64,000 nucleotides of DNA from Orychophragmus violaceus (GCA_030180135.1 CM058235.1:19616720-19680719), one strand, 5' to 3'. Positions 33,036 through 45,106 are shown, numbered from the stretch's first letter. Made by a program: numbers and translations. Notes: a model not told the origin generated them from the letters alone.

Positions 33036-36000
33036 ACTGGAATCCTACATTCCCTAATCCTTTTGTCTCAATATCTCGATCTGGCATAAGGCAAGATGTG
33101 TGTCATCCTTATATAGCCAAGATCATGTTCATCGGACCAGAATTTATACTGACAATGCAAACGACTTGGGCAAGTCCGTTTGGGTGTGGCCACACTCTTA
33201 CTAGCTATCAAGTCTCCGATTGGCCTAGAGATATTACCTCCATTAACAGGAGGGACAAATCCCATCTTGTTCCATCACTATGAACTACACACTTTGTAAT
33301 ATACCCAACCAAGGTCCTTATAGCTCCCTGTTACGAAACAGCGTTAGACAATGATCAAAGTGCATCAATCCATGTGCAGCCACATGCATGCGAACTCAGG
33401 TCTAAGGACTATACTCTATAGTCGTAGATGAGAACCTCTTATGACACAGATATTAATATCTTGTAGAGTTCTCATCAGCGGGTCATGTCCGGTCATATGC
33501 TCCCCTACATATACCTATGTGTCGACTTTGATGCCGCGCAACTATGACCCATGAAACTTGGTCATAAGTCTCAACACACTCTAGTCTCAAGTGGTTGTTG
33601 GTGTTCCAATTTCAACAACCTTCGACTATGGACACTCTGATTTATGTCATTTTGTTAAATATAGGGTTTCATGATCAAGTCTTTCTCATGTACTTCGATG
33701 GCCTATATATAATGACATGAATCATTTTGGAACGATTATTTATATCACAGTTAAAATAATCCAGAAATCATAAATTTCATAAACATAAAATATTATGTTT
33801 ACATGAACCTTTCAGAACAACTAAATAAAGCCCTTTACAAACTCCCACTGAAATTAAGACTACATCTTAATTTCACTTATCCTACAGCTACAGTCCGCGA
33901 CTCGTGCTTAGGCCTAAGGAGTGGCTTCGTTAATAGATTAGCAATGTTCTCATTTGTTGAAACTTGCTGATCTACTTAACACCTCTGTCATTTATCTCAC
34001 GGAATAGGTTATACCTACCCTCAAGGTGTTTGGACCTCTGATGTGCAGCTAGCCTCAACTATGCTAGGAATCACATCAAGTTCAGTGATGAACTCTTCTT
34101 TCCAAACAACCTCTTTCGCCGCTACCCAAGCTGCGAAATGTTCAGCTTAAGACATGGAGTCAGCAACAGTGCCTTGCACCGCCAGACAGACACAAGATAT
34201 AACCGGACTGTGACCGGAAATCATCTTTGTCTGTTGGAAACTTGCCTTTCAGACTCTACCGACTTGTAGCACCTCACTTTCTCCGTAAATCAAGAACTTA
34301 TCCTAAGTATTTTCCAAATACTTGAGGATATTCATTACGTCTATCCAGTGATTCTTTGCTGGATTTGACTGGTCTTTACTTGTCTTGCTTAACATTAAAG
34401 TAACATCAAAACAAGTACGTGTCATGGCATACATGATAGATCCAATTGCCGACGCATATGGAATCTCATCCATGCATTCAAGCTCAGCAGATATCGTAGG
34501 ACACTGTTTCTTGCTTAACGTAATGCCATGTGACATTGGCATAAAACCCTTCTTGGAATGCTGAAAACGTGTAGGACTTTGTCAATATAAGAATCCTGAC
34601 TTTTTCCTATCAGCTCTTTTGGATCTTTATCTTTAGATCCAAAATCCAAGAACATATGTGGCTTTACCCATGTCAATCATAAAAACAACTCCCAAGCCAG
34701 TCCTTTACCGACTGCAGCATTGGAACGTTATTTCCGAGAATCAGTATGTCATCGACATACACTATGAGAAATGCAACATCGCTCCTACTTATCTATTAGT
34801 AAACGCACAGTTCCACTTCGTTCCTGTTCAAGTCAAAACCTTGACTACTTCAACATAACGAAGATTCCAACTCCGATATGCTTGCTTCTATCCATGAATG
34901 GATCGATGAAGCTAACTTACATACAGTATAATTTTTCGGAGTCCGGGCTCACTTTCGCTTCTGTGAATTTCGCAGGTTCGTCACTTTCAATGATCATCAG
35001 ATCATGGAAATTAATCACGAGAAATCACTCTCGGATTAGTGACGGATTCATTCAGATCTGCGAACTTCAGGCTCTACAGGTGTAGATTCTACAGAAATCT
35101 GTAAATCCATCCGCTGCTCTCCCTCAACAGGTTGAGCAGCCTCCTGTATTTCTCGAATTTCTTCGAGTTATACTTTTACTCCCACTGTTCTTCTTGGAAA
35201 GAAACTTTCCTTTTAGAAAACAGAATTCCGAACAACCTAACTTGTTTTCGGAATGGACGTAAAAAGTAACAAGCCTTGGTTTCCCTAGGACAACCAGCGA
35301 AGTAGCACAACTACAAATACTCAGTAAAGACGAATTTGGATCATTTCCAGTCCACATTTATGTGGTGTCTTTCAACTGATATTGGTGGAACTATTTCAGC
35401 GTAAACTTAGATATTTCTAGAGCGTTATTCTTAAAGAATATCATGGAAGATTCGTGTGACTCATCTTTAATCATTTCTAATAAGATCTGATTCTTTCTCA
35501 CAGAAACACCTCCAGGTTTTCAGGAGAAATGAGCTGTGAAACGACTTCACACTCATTCAGATGATCACACCATCAATGACTTAAGTATTCTCACTCGTGA
35601 TCTAATCCAGAGTCTCAATACTTCTGTCACTCAGATTCTATACCTCCTTCTGGAACTCTTTCGACCATTTCAAAGAATTCCGACTCGTGTCTCATCAAAT
35701 GAACACAGTCATACTCACTGAAGTAATCAGTAAAGATAATGAAGTACAGGAAATTTTCTCTGGCATTACTGCTCATCGGGCCACATACATGAGTATGTTT
35801 AAGGTCCAATAAGCCTTTGGGCCTTTCTCTAGCTCGGCTAAGATTGGCCCTTTGTCTTTTGGTCCAGTAAGCAGAATTCAAGTCTCATAAGATATCCGAT
35901 CAAATGAGCCCAAAAGTCCATAACTATGGGATTTCTGAATCCGACTCACTCTATGTGACCAAAACATTTACGCCAAGAAAAACCAGGTTTAATTCATCAG

Positions 36001-36377
36001 ATTTAAACCAATTCGGTATTTATGTTACATTTAGGCACTCTTTGGTTTAAGATATAAAACCCATTCCTTGAATAGGGTGCTACAATTAATATTTCATTAA
36101 GATCAAAAGAACAAAACTTGTCTTTTATCAAAATGAAAAACATTCAAATTCTTACAAGAAAATGAAAGACAACTCTGCTTAAAGCAGGTACATTGTAGCA
36201 ATTACTTAATACAAAACCAAGCCTCAAAGGCATCTACAAGTGAAAACCCTACGGCTGAGGCAGCATCCATAGCTCCTTCCATACACGCAGTTCCACTTGT
36301 CCCTCCTTCAACGTTCTACTATTGCTTAGGCTCTGCATATTATAACAAATATCAGTGCCACAACCAGTATCCAATAC
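33036..36377 (-). pseudogene. Decayed pol of copia element D
   Basis: Recognisable pieces on the minus strand: integrase core near 35880-35690 (LDLKHTHVCGPMSSNARENF, where LIHTDVCGPM is usual, so the first catalytic D is lost) and the RT/RNase H junction at 34542-34303 (MPMSHGITLSKKQCP, IPYASAIGSIMYAMTRTCFD). Short YVDD-like remains occur near 34760. Between these there are many stops and apparent deletions; no long frame survives. D could not supply its own polymerase. Confidence 0.75.
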
Positions 36378-37268
36378 CTATAAGGTAGAACTTGAAGTAA
36401 TAACATGAATACCTGAGGAAGTAGTCTCATACATCGCCTTCAACTCCTCATAATCATCCATGAATTTAATGCAATCTCTCTTCCAATGCCCAGTCTCTTT
36501 ACAGTAGCAGCACTTACCAACGTAAGATGTATCTGACTCGGGCTCAGAAGACACAGGCTTGCCATGATTCAAAATCTGGACAACTTTGTCTTCACCCTTG
36601 TCAGCACTAGGTTTAGTAAACCTACCCTTCTCCATTATGAGATTATACAGGGTACTCTTCACGTTTGGCTCAACTGTTTTGAGCATATCATGCAGTTCAG
36701 TCAGCGTCTTCGTTAAGCCTTTCTTGATATAGTTCCTTTTGAACTTATCATAGCTTGACGGCAGTGACTGCAGAATGATCTCAGTTGCCAATTCTTGGCT
36801 AACTGGATAATCCAGTTTCCTCAGGCTATCAATGTAACCCATCATTTTACTGACATGAGGACTCACTGGATGATCATTTGGTAGCTTGCAGCTAGTGAGA
36901 GACTTAACCAACTGGTATCTCTCCACTCTTACCTGCTCCTGAAATTTCAATTTCAGGCTGCTGATCATCTCTATTGGCGACTCCATGTTCTCATATTGCT
37001 TCAGCAAATCTGAGTCCATGGTAGCCAATATCAGACCACACACATCTACCGCATCATTATAATGCTTATTCCAAGCATCATATACTGCATGAGAGGCATT
37101 GGACCCGATCCTCTCGGGGAGAGCTCTCTCAAGGACATAGTCCTTTCTCTCCTGCCTGAGGACTAGCCTCAGGTTCCGCGACCAAGTCAAGAAATTTGAT
37201 CCGTTCAGTTTGTCCATCTCAAGGACAGACCGGATCGAGAAAGTGTTTTGATTGTTTGTGCTAGTCAT
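36378..37268 (-). CDS. Gag of copia element D
   Basis: A 296-residue open frame. The N-terminal copia Gag region (SVLEMDKLNGSNFLTWSRNL) and central Gag helices (ATEIILQSLPSSYDKFKRNY) are followed by one CCHC zinc knuckle, CCYCKETGHWKRDC, near residue 253. The frame ends at 36378, after ETTSSGIHVITSS. Intact Gag beside dead pol is unusual for decayed copies and could reflect chance or a still-packageable element. Confidence 0.85.
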   Translation of the reverse strand: MTSTNNQNTFSIRSVLEMDKLNGSNFLTWSRNLRLVLRQERKDYVLERALPERIGSNASHAVYDAWNKHYNDAVDVCGLILATMDSDLLKQYENMESPIEMISSLKLKFQEQVRVERYQLVKSLTSCKLPNDHPVSPHVSKMMGYIDSLRKLDYPVSQELATEIILQSLPSSYDKFKRNYIKKGLTKTLTELHDMLKTVEPNVKSTLYNLIMEKGRFTKPSADKGEDKVVQILNHGKPVSSEPESDTSYVGKCCYCKETGHWKRDCIKFMDDYEELKAMYETTSSGIHVITSSSTL

Positions 37269-38757
37269 AACTGAAATTTAGAGATAAATAGAGTTTTAGT
37301 TATTTAGTTCATAAAAGAGTAATCTTAACAACTTATAAGAAAACTCGCATTGTATTCAAAATTTCTTTGTTTATCCTCATAAGAATACAATGATTCCGAG
37401 ATCCATGTTAAACTAAAACCAAAGTGGGCCACTGGCCGTCACCCAGAATTAGCTAACTAGGTAAGCATACACACAGCTAGTTACAACTCATATAACTCTC
37501 GGTTGTGAATTGGACCCGAGGCCCAAATTCACCAGATGTCTCAAGGCCCGGGACTCCCGATGGCCCAGTCAAGGAAACCAATCTCTTACAGCCAAATAAT
37601 CATTAAAGTCTGGGACTCCTAATGACAGTAATGACTATGTACTACTTTACTTACGCAAAAACAGGCACCTCACACTGTAAGCCATATCTGTAATTGAATA
37701 AGCGTTAAGTAGCTGACAAGATTGGGCAAGACATCCAAGCTTGATATTTGTTTTGAGGATTTTGGGTTTTCCTTCCAAAAATAGAAGATTACTATTTTGG
37801 GAAACTTTCCATTTTAGGAAACTTACTAAATTTGGAAACTTTCTATTTTGGAAAACCTACTTATTTTTAGAAACTTTCTAAATCGGGAAACAATCTTATT
37901 TTAGAAATTTCCTATTTAATATTTTATTAAAGTTTTCGGTTGGGTCACAAATTATAGGCCCAATTCTTGGCCCAAGACCACATAATTCCAATTGGCCCAA
38001 TAATTTGACATAACCGAGTCGGTTCATTAATTCTGGTCCAAGACCAAATTAACTACTAAATCCAACTGGTTATTTACTAAACCAGACCAGCTCTAAATTA
38101 TTTGGTCCAACCAAATCAAACTTAGACCAGCCTTCGGTTTAGGTTAAAATTCAATTTTGAATTTAAATCCGGTTTAACCAGAAATTAAATAATACCAATT
38201 GTATTAAATAATTTCCAGCAAACCGCGATTTGGTTAACCGCTTGAACCACCAATTAAATTGGATCGGTTCGGTTAAGTCCAAAATCAGGAAGAAATAGAT
38301 TGGTCTAACCAATCAATTTTAGCTGATTTTGACCTAACTTGCGGGTTAAGCTTAAGCTAACAATGAAACACAATCGGATTGATCGGTTCATTGTCGCGGG
38401 TTAGGGAAGGACGAACCGCGAAGCTCGGCTGAACCGATTGGCTACTCGCGGATGCCTCGCCAGCATATCGATCGATATGACGCTCCCATGTCGATCGATA
38501 CTCGCGTGCGATCAGCTCGTTACGATCGGGTCATCGGGACAGCGAGAAGCAATCGTTCCGATTGATATCGATCGATATCACGCTCCCCCGTCGATCGATA
38601 CGGGCGTCCACTTCGCATACCGATGGGTTTCAATCGGTTCATGCGATTTACATATTAGGTTTTTAAGTTTTCTAATCAAATTTCTTAACACAAATTCGAT
38701 TCTAAACATTTAAAACAACCTAAATATGATCCAAACAGCAAAAACCTAACGACCTAG
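37269..38757 (-). other. Long 5' leader of copia element D
   Basis: About 1.5 kb between the primer-binding site and gag. Holds repeats of GGAAACTTTCTATTTTGG type (37795-37915), and at 38465-38611 two copies of a block of about 43 bp, each with a perfect ATATCGATCGATAT palindrome (14 bp at 38465-38478; 16 bp at 38564-38579). No gene. Confidence 0.6.
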
Positions 38758-38769
38758 GCTCTGATACCA
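38758..38769 (-). promoter_or_regulatory. Primer-binding site of element D
   Basis: The sense strand reads TGGTATCAGAGC, complementary to the initiator tRNA-Met 3' end, one base from the 5' LTR end at 38771. Confidence 0.9.
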
Positions 38770-38770
38770 C

Positions 38771-39403
38771 TGTAGGATTATGTTGGTTCATAGGTTTAAT
38801 TATCAGATTACAACCTATCACATAATCAACTAGGATCTAGGGGATTTGCAGTTGAATCATAAACAGATCAGGATCATTACCTTATTATTGCAGCGGATTG
38901 ATCAAGGGAATATCGAGATCTGCAAGAGCTGATAAAAACCGGCTCCTCCTAGGTATCCACACGCTTACAAGCTATTGGATCAGGCTGCTAGACCAAGCTG
39001 GAACAACAGAGAGACGGCCAGACCTAAAATCGCAGACCCTTAGGCTAACTGGCGCCTCCTGCCTCCCTTATATGGGCCCAAGTAATTAAACTAATGGCCT
39101 ATTAGGCTTTTGGGGCCAAGACCCAAATCAGACAAAAGACTGTATTTTGTCTGGCCCAATTCTCTGTACAAATACAGTAAATGTCTTGCATCTCACTGTA
39201 TTAATTCCTTTTAAACTTTCCCGTTAGCTATGGTGTGTGACCCTTTGGGATCATACAATACTGGTAATAAGTCCTAAACTTATAGATCAAGAGCGGGCTC
39301 TAGCAAGTCATCATGATCACCCAGTATTTATGACTTATGTCTGATCTCGACACTTATCATACTTTCTAGAGATAGTACAGTAGATTTCAGGACATTCCCA
39401 ACA
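38771..39403 (-). repeat. 5' LTR of copia element D
   Basis: 633 bp, same ends as 32382-33022. Followed by the target duplication TGATC at 39404-39408. Confidence 0.9.
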
Positions 39404-39408
39404 TGATC

Positions 39409-39453
39409 CTCCCAGGACAACTCTGATGTGTGACTGCAACAAAACACCATATT
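39409..39453 (-). other. Interior of element A, 5' scrap without a primer-binding site
   Basis: 45 bp that match the B interior at about 24355-24400 (CAGGACAACTCTGATGTGTG, ACTGCAACAAAACACC). They run straight into a shortened LTR end (TGAAACGGCCCC). The leader with the primer-binding site, present in B at 24400-24581, is missing, as is the exact LTR terminus. Confidence 0.65.
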
Positions 39454-42400
39454 TTGAAACGGCCCCTTCCCATTTTCCGCTGACCGACAAGCTGACCGGC
39501 CAACAATCAAACAAGAACATGACCGATTGAACCCGAGCAGTCATACGAGAAGAGTTTGTCACAATACGAAAGGCACAGTCCGTACGGTTTGAGTCAAAGG
39601 CTCGAACCAAACCATATTTGACTTTATTTACCTCGTTTCCGCGATACGAGGCTTTGCAACCCGTACCGCTTCCACGAGTTGTGTTCGGTTCGGACTAAAC
39701 CGTATATCAGGGAATTATTCCGTTTTTATTGCTTTGAAAATATAAATCTTATTCATAACAATATACGGTCTAATACAAATCATTTAGCGAGATCTCAACA
39801 AAATCCTAAACCGAAAATAAGTCAGAATGCGTAACAACTGATACCCAATGCCCACCCGAGACTACTCCGAGTGTCCTACGCGTCCGCCGAGCTACGCCAA
39901 ACCTGAAAAACACAAAAGTGTCTAATGAGCAATCTAAGATTACCAAGTGAGATGGCTCCCAACTAAAGGCTGCTAACAATCTAATAATCCCGCCCAAACC
40001 CAAAATAACAATCAAGTACAATAGTTGATCACGTGCTACCAAGACGTGATGAGCTCCACAACACACAAGCATTCGAATAACAACACATAACATCAACGAA
40101 GGAAATCGAGAACACTGCGGCACATGTCCTCGATTAGACTCAATCTATACTAAACGCATCTATAACGCAATCTCCACACCATGGGCCCTAAATGCAAACT
40201 CGGTAACTTCCACGGGAACACTTAGCTACCCAACAGTAACTAAAACTTCCCACGACTCCTAGACGAAAACACGAAGTCCAACGAATAGGACACCGTTCTC
40301 TGTCCATCGATACGCGGTGACTCGGGTTACCCCTAGATAACCAAAGCTTACATGCGGTCCGGCCTTAGGATGCGACCCCGTATTCTTCGGACCACACACC
40401 TACTGGCGTCACTCAGTAAGTTAACACCATAACCAGAATCACCGCCCGAAGGCCCGTGTCCAATCATGTAACTACCCAAGGATCCAATCAGGTCGGAAGT
40501 ACCAGAACGCCATCTCTAGACTTGCGGGATCTAACGCACCCTATAGAGTCCTAATAACAGTGATGTAAACAAGCAGACTCATTGGGACTCTATCACGCAA
40601 TACCAACAAGGTCAAATAGAACTACCATCTCAATCCCGCAAGTCCTATCAGCATCCTCCACATCACCCGACCTTACCCAGACTTACCCGGTTCCGCACCA
40701 GAGTAAGTATCTACCAGTGCACTCTACTCGGCCGAACACCGAAGTAGATAAACAATTAAGCAATTAACAGTCTACTCGGCCCAACACCGAAGTAGATACA
40801 CAATCATACAAACAATCAACAGTCTACTCGGCCCAACACCGAAGTAGATACACAATCACACAATCAATAATCACAACACCACACAAACAGTTAATTAGGT
40901 TTATTAGTCTTTTAATATGTCCTTAACCTTGACTCATTCAATCCTTAACCTTTACTCATTCAATCCGTTACCTTGGGATTAGTGGATTACTAATCCCGTC
41001 GACGGCCCATCAATCACACTACTTCTTTTACTTATCCCTTTCTAAGTATCTTTTAATAAGTCATCGATCTGTCGGTTTAGAGTTAGTAAGATTAATAACT
41101 CCCGACATCTCATTATTCATTAACTTCCATTCATTACCCTTAACCCGACTAATTAAACCACCCCGTTATTATATTCTAAGTGTGTTATATTTTTTAACCG
41201 TATTTTAATCAACCCATAATTTCCCGTATATAGATTCCTTTAGATACGTTTTTAAATACTTATATATGCATATACTTCCTAGCATGCCGTCTATATGTAT
41301 GCATCACCCAATCAAGCAATCAAAAAACTATCAATCAATTAATGCAACACAAAATCAAGCAACCAACGAACTATCAATGATTACAGATATAAGCTAACTA
41401 GCACGCATCCCTTAACATAACCATTTAATTAGTTCACTGAGTTATTAATCAACTTAATCGTTCTTATCCAATTCAATCATTCGGGTATGCAACCTAAACT
41501 ACGATTTATCAATTCTGGATCTATATGATTCTAACTACATGCAACACATAATTTAGCCAACTCACAGTGTTATTATGATAACGGATGGATGGATTTGATG
41601 GACTAGCGGAACAACGGGACCCGGCACAAACCCGACGCTGACCCAAACCTTCCCCGAACCTCCGTTGTTTTGACCCGACCTTGACCCGCACTTGACCGTA
41701 ATGTTGACCTTAGTGATTCTGATCGAGCCTTCGGACCATCCTCATCTTCTCTCTCCTCTTTCCCTCCTTCTCTCTCCTTCGGTTCTCTCTCTCCTATGGT
41801 TCTCTCTCTTTCTTTTGGTTCTCTCTCCTCCGGTTCTCTCTCTTTCTCTCTTCTCCTTCAAGCTTCATCTTCTCTCTCTCCTTCAAGCTTCATCTTCTCT
41901 CTCTCCTTTGGTTCTTTCTCTCTCCTCCGGTTCTCCTCCATCTCTCTCTCTTCTTCTTTTCTCACGCTTCATCTTCTCCTCCACCTCTCTATCTTCTTCT
42001 TCGTCTTCAAGCTTCATCTTCTCTCCCTTTCTGCATGCTTCTTCTTCATTATCTCCTCTTCTTCTTCACGCCTCTCTCTCTTCTTCTTCTCTTTCATGCC
42101 TCTCTCTCCCTCTCTCTTCTTCTTCTTCTTCTTCTTCTTCACGCCTCTCTCTCTCTCTTCTTCTTCTTCTTCTTCTTCTTCTTCTTCTTCTTCTTCTTCT
42201 TCTTCTTCTTCTTCTTCTTCTTCTTCTTCTTCTTCTTCTTCTTCTTCTTCTTCTTCTTCTTCTTCTTCTTCTTCTTCTTCTTCTTCTTCTTCTTCTTCTT
42301 CTTCTTCTTCTTCTTCTTCTTCTTCGTTGTTTTTTTTTGTTTTTGATAATGGAAATGAGATAAGATGACTAGTTAATGACATGTGTGAATTCTATTCCTC

Positions 42401-43054
42401 TCCTATAGCCACGACCACAGTCACATGCCTCTCTAACATTCAATGAATCCTTCATGCTTGTAACACATGGGTCCTTAGGTGGTAACTCCTTGATCACCTT
42501 CTAGAATATTAGTTGAATTGGAATCTTCCAATAAGAAACAACCACGTGGTCACTTGGTAAGTGCCACATGTCACCAAGAAGTAGTTTCTGATCAATTAGA
42601 TTGCCCCAAACATTCTGTAGAAGTTTATATTCTAGATTCCTTTCGATGCTTCGGTTTAGCCGGTTTTGCGTTTAATATTTTAAAAAATCTTTAGATGATT
42701 TTATAAATTCATCAAGCCCCGTAGTAAGATTCTAGATGATCTTAGATGAATTTAGAAATTTGAATCACCTCAAAAGGACACACGTAGCTCTCGTTATGAA
42801 TTTTACAAGTTTTGTCGGTTTTATCGGTTTCCTTTCCCGATAGTCTGAAAAACTCATCTATGGTCCGTTTCCATTATTCCTAGTCTTCTAAATGTTTTTT
42901 TTGTTTAAAAAGAATAACATTTGGCCCATCTTAGCTTCCGACTCGCATTTTGGTAAAATTACCAAAATGCCCCTCATCTTCCAAAAATTACGAAAAATGC
43001 CCTCCGTTGATTTTTCTGCTGCCCGTTGACCATTTTTTGATACAGGGTATTACA
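39454..43054 (-). repeat. 5' LTR of element A
   Basis: About 3.6 kb and uninterrupted, and so the reference for the split 3' LTR. Contains the triplicated stem-loop unit (about 40725-40870), the site equivalent to the B insertion near 41276 and a long pure CTT array. The right end GGGTATTACA abuts GGAGG (43055-43059). Confidence 0.87.
42117..42326. repeat. (CTT)n microsatellite in the 5' LTR of A
   Basis: About 56 uninterrupted CTT units (42157-42324), preceded by CTT runs broken by CACGCCTCTCTC. The partner LTR has shorter, interrupted arrays at 28800-29115. Confidence 0.97.
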
Positions 43055-43750
43055 GGAGGAGGTGGTACTACTCCAGACCTTCTTGCAGCATAACATGCTC
43101 CTCCTGTAGCATACCTTTCTCCTCATGCAACATATTCTGCTCCTTCTGCAGCACATATTGCTCCTCTTGCAACACCTGCTGCTCCTCCTGCAATATCTGT
43201 AGCACATGCATCACCTCTTGCAGTTCCTACAACACCTCCTGCAACATCTCTAGCTCATGCAGCACTTTCTGCAGCACCTCCTCAAGCTCTTGCAGCACCT
43301 CCTGCTATTCCCAACACTTGACCTTTATAGGCCTCTCGAAAAGCTAGCAACTCTTGCAGAAGCACGGCATCCACATCCACTTGACCGTTTCCCACGACTA
43401 TTCTTATTGGGTTTCCTTCCGCTGGTTCCTGACTTGCGGGGTTCCCATTCACACTGGTGGCATTGGTTCTCGAAGCGGGTGCGTGGCCCTAGTGGCACAA
43501 CAGACTGCTGACGCGGTTCTAATCCTCTTTCGTGGCATCTTGTTACAGAAAAGAAAAGTGAGTTAGAGTGCGGTTGAAATTGAACTCACTTAATGACAAA
43601 TATATAAGGAGATTCAATCTGGACGGTGCCCTATCTCTAACTTTTAGAAAACCCCCATTTTGAAAAGCTTTGAAAAATCCTTTGAAATCTGAATATAAGT
43701 ACTCCCACTATCCTGCCCATCTAAATTTAACCCCCGCTCAGATACCAAAT
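43055..43750 (-). mobile_element. Element C, gag-region remnant with repeated Gln/Glu-rich coding
   Basis: On the minus strand, downstream of a primer-binding site, a start of the MPRKR type (about 43541) leads into a Gag-like N-terminus (QVDVDAVLLQELLAFREA). Then comes a low-complexity stretch (43330-43070) of LQE, LQEEQ and MLQEE units, which in this frame would form a coiled coil. Stops and frame changes break it. The element is interrupted at 43055 by A. Confidence 0.5.
43736..43747 (-). promoter_or_regulatory. Primer-binding site of element C
   Basis: The sense strand reads TGGTATCTGAGC, one base different from the initiator tRNA-Met complement, three bases from the LTR end at 43751. 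Confidence 0.75.
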
Positions 43751-45106
43751 TGTAACATTCGTCCCTTGTGATCCTTAACACAACATTTCAACTTCCACAC
43801 CAAACCTATACAACTACATAAACTACGTCCACAATCTCATAAACCATCCACTTTATTAAATCCCAGCTTAAAGGTCTTACAAACCATCATAAATTATTTA
43901 AACAAAATTAAAAGAAACAACTTAAGTCTTAATCAACCGAATAAAATAAAACACCCCTCTTTCCAAAACGTGTACCCGATCATCTACTCTTGCAACTCTT
44001 TGGGATTACCTATAAAATAGAGAGGGATGGGTAATTTGGATTACACAGTGAGTACAGATCATAAAGACCCACAAACTCATCTCATTCAAAAATAATATCA
44101 ACCACAAGTCCTAAGCTAATAACATCTTGCAAGCATCGCCTCAAAAGACACTTAAGAAATAATTAGGAAACCTACTCTTCCTAGACTCCCCACCAGAAAA
44201 TTAATATCCCTTCACGGGGAACCTAACACATCTATAAAGTACATATCATTCACGCATCAATCAACCGTATTCAGTTTAGTGATAACCTACGTTTTATAGG
44301 TCCTTTCTTTCACATCAAAGCAATTTCAACAACTAGATATACACAATTCTTTCACTACATGCGATTAAAAAAACTCATGTCCCGGTATTGAGAAAGAAGG
44401 AGATAGAGATCACGACCAGTCATCACTTTAGCCACAACGAAGGACAGCCACCTTATTGGACATGACTGCTACTACTAGTTTGATGACATACTTCCCTATG
44501 CTCCTGAGATCTAGATCGGTTCTCCTTCAACCAGGATTTAGATCCATGAGTCCATAATGTCTCTGCAAAGTTTTGGGCCATACGGACCACGTTTGAAATC
44601 CCGATAGAGTGCTTACGGATTCGCAATACCCATACACATTTTGGGAAAACAACCATAACTTTCAAACGGTAAGTCGGATTTGGGCGAAGCTTACTTTCTG
44701 GAAAAGGGAGACCGAGATCTTTCCGACGAAATATTATATGTTCCGTGGCGCCTCGAATTTCTCCGTAAAAATGGCATTTCAATATGATGACCAGAATGAC
44801 GACGAAAATTCGAACAGGATTCTCTTGGAGGCTTCTTTCCTATGTTTCCAACACAACATAGCTCCTTTTCTATGGATCTACTGACGACAAAAGATGATGG
44901 CTGATGGCTCGAAATTTTCACAGAGATTCTCTGAAATTTCTGTCTTCCCTTTTGTCAATGTGGCAACATCCTTTTGTTAAAAAAGATAGGAAACCCTTAA
45001 AGTTTATTTGATGGGTCAAAGACTTTTTGACCTTATTTTTTTTCTTCTAAATATTCTCCTTGGCCATAAATTGGAAGTGTGAGACCATGGAACAGTTTAC
45101 CTTACA
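43751..45106 (-). repeat. 5' LTR of element C (right end tentative)
   Basis: Starts TGTAACATTCG next to the primer-binding site. The best candidate right end is ...CCTTACA at 45106, which gives inverted TGTAA/TTACA termini and 1,356 bp, close to solo LTR G (1,399 bp). Non-coding. Ends about 280 bp from the JGB stop codon. Confidence 0.5.

Larger units (their letters stand above)
32382..39403 (-). mobile_element. Ty1/copia element D, nested in A
   Basis: Complete 7.0-kb element in minus orientation with perfect 5-bp target duplications, TGATC at 32377-32381 and 39404-39408. LTRs are 641 bp and 633 bp, nearly identical apart from a small indel. It has an intact gag frame, decayed pol and a long 5' leader. 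The order (gag, integrase, then RT/RNase H in the sense direction) is copia. Confidence 0.93.
16385..43054 (-). mobile_element. Long-LTR non-autonomous retrotransposon A (hosts B and D)
   Basis: Minus-strand element with a 3' LTR of about 3.66 kb (16385-18214 plus 28103-29928, split by B) and a 5' LTR of about 3.6 kb (39454-43054). Its own interior is only about 2.5 kb (29929-32381 plus 39409-39453) once copia D is taken out. There is a polypurine tract at the 3' LTR but no pol. LTR ends are TGTAACACCCC (left) and GGGTATTACA (right). It shares LTR blocks, the polypurine tract, gag remnants and a hairpin with B, but is clearly more diverged and older. Confidence 0.85.

Noticed and set aside
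41692..42382. Poly-Leu, poly-Ser, poly-Phe and poly-Glu frames
   Set aside because: All six-frame products of the (CTT)n microsatellite in the 5' LTR of A.
44453..44921. Frames of 76-109 codons near the JGB 3' side
   Set aside because: Lie within the LTR of element C on both strands, with no domain or conserved composition.
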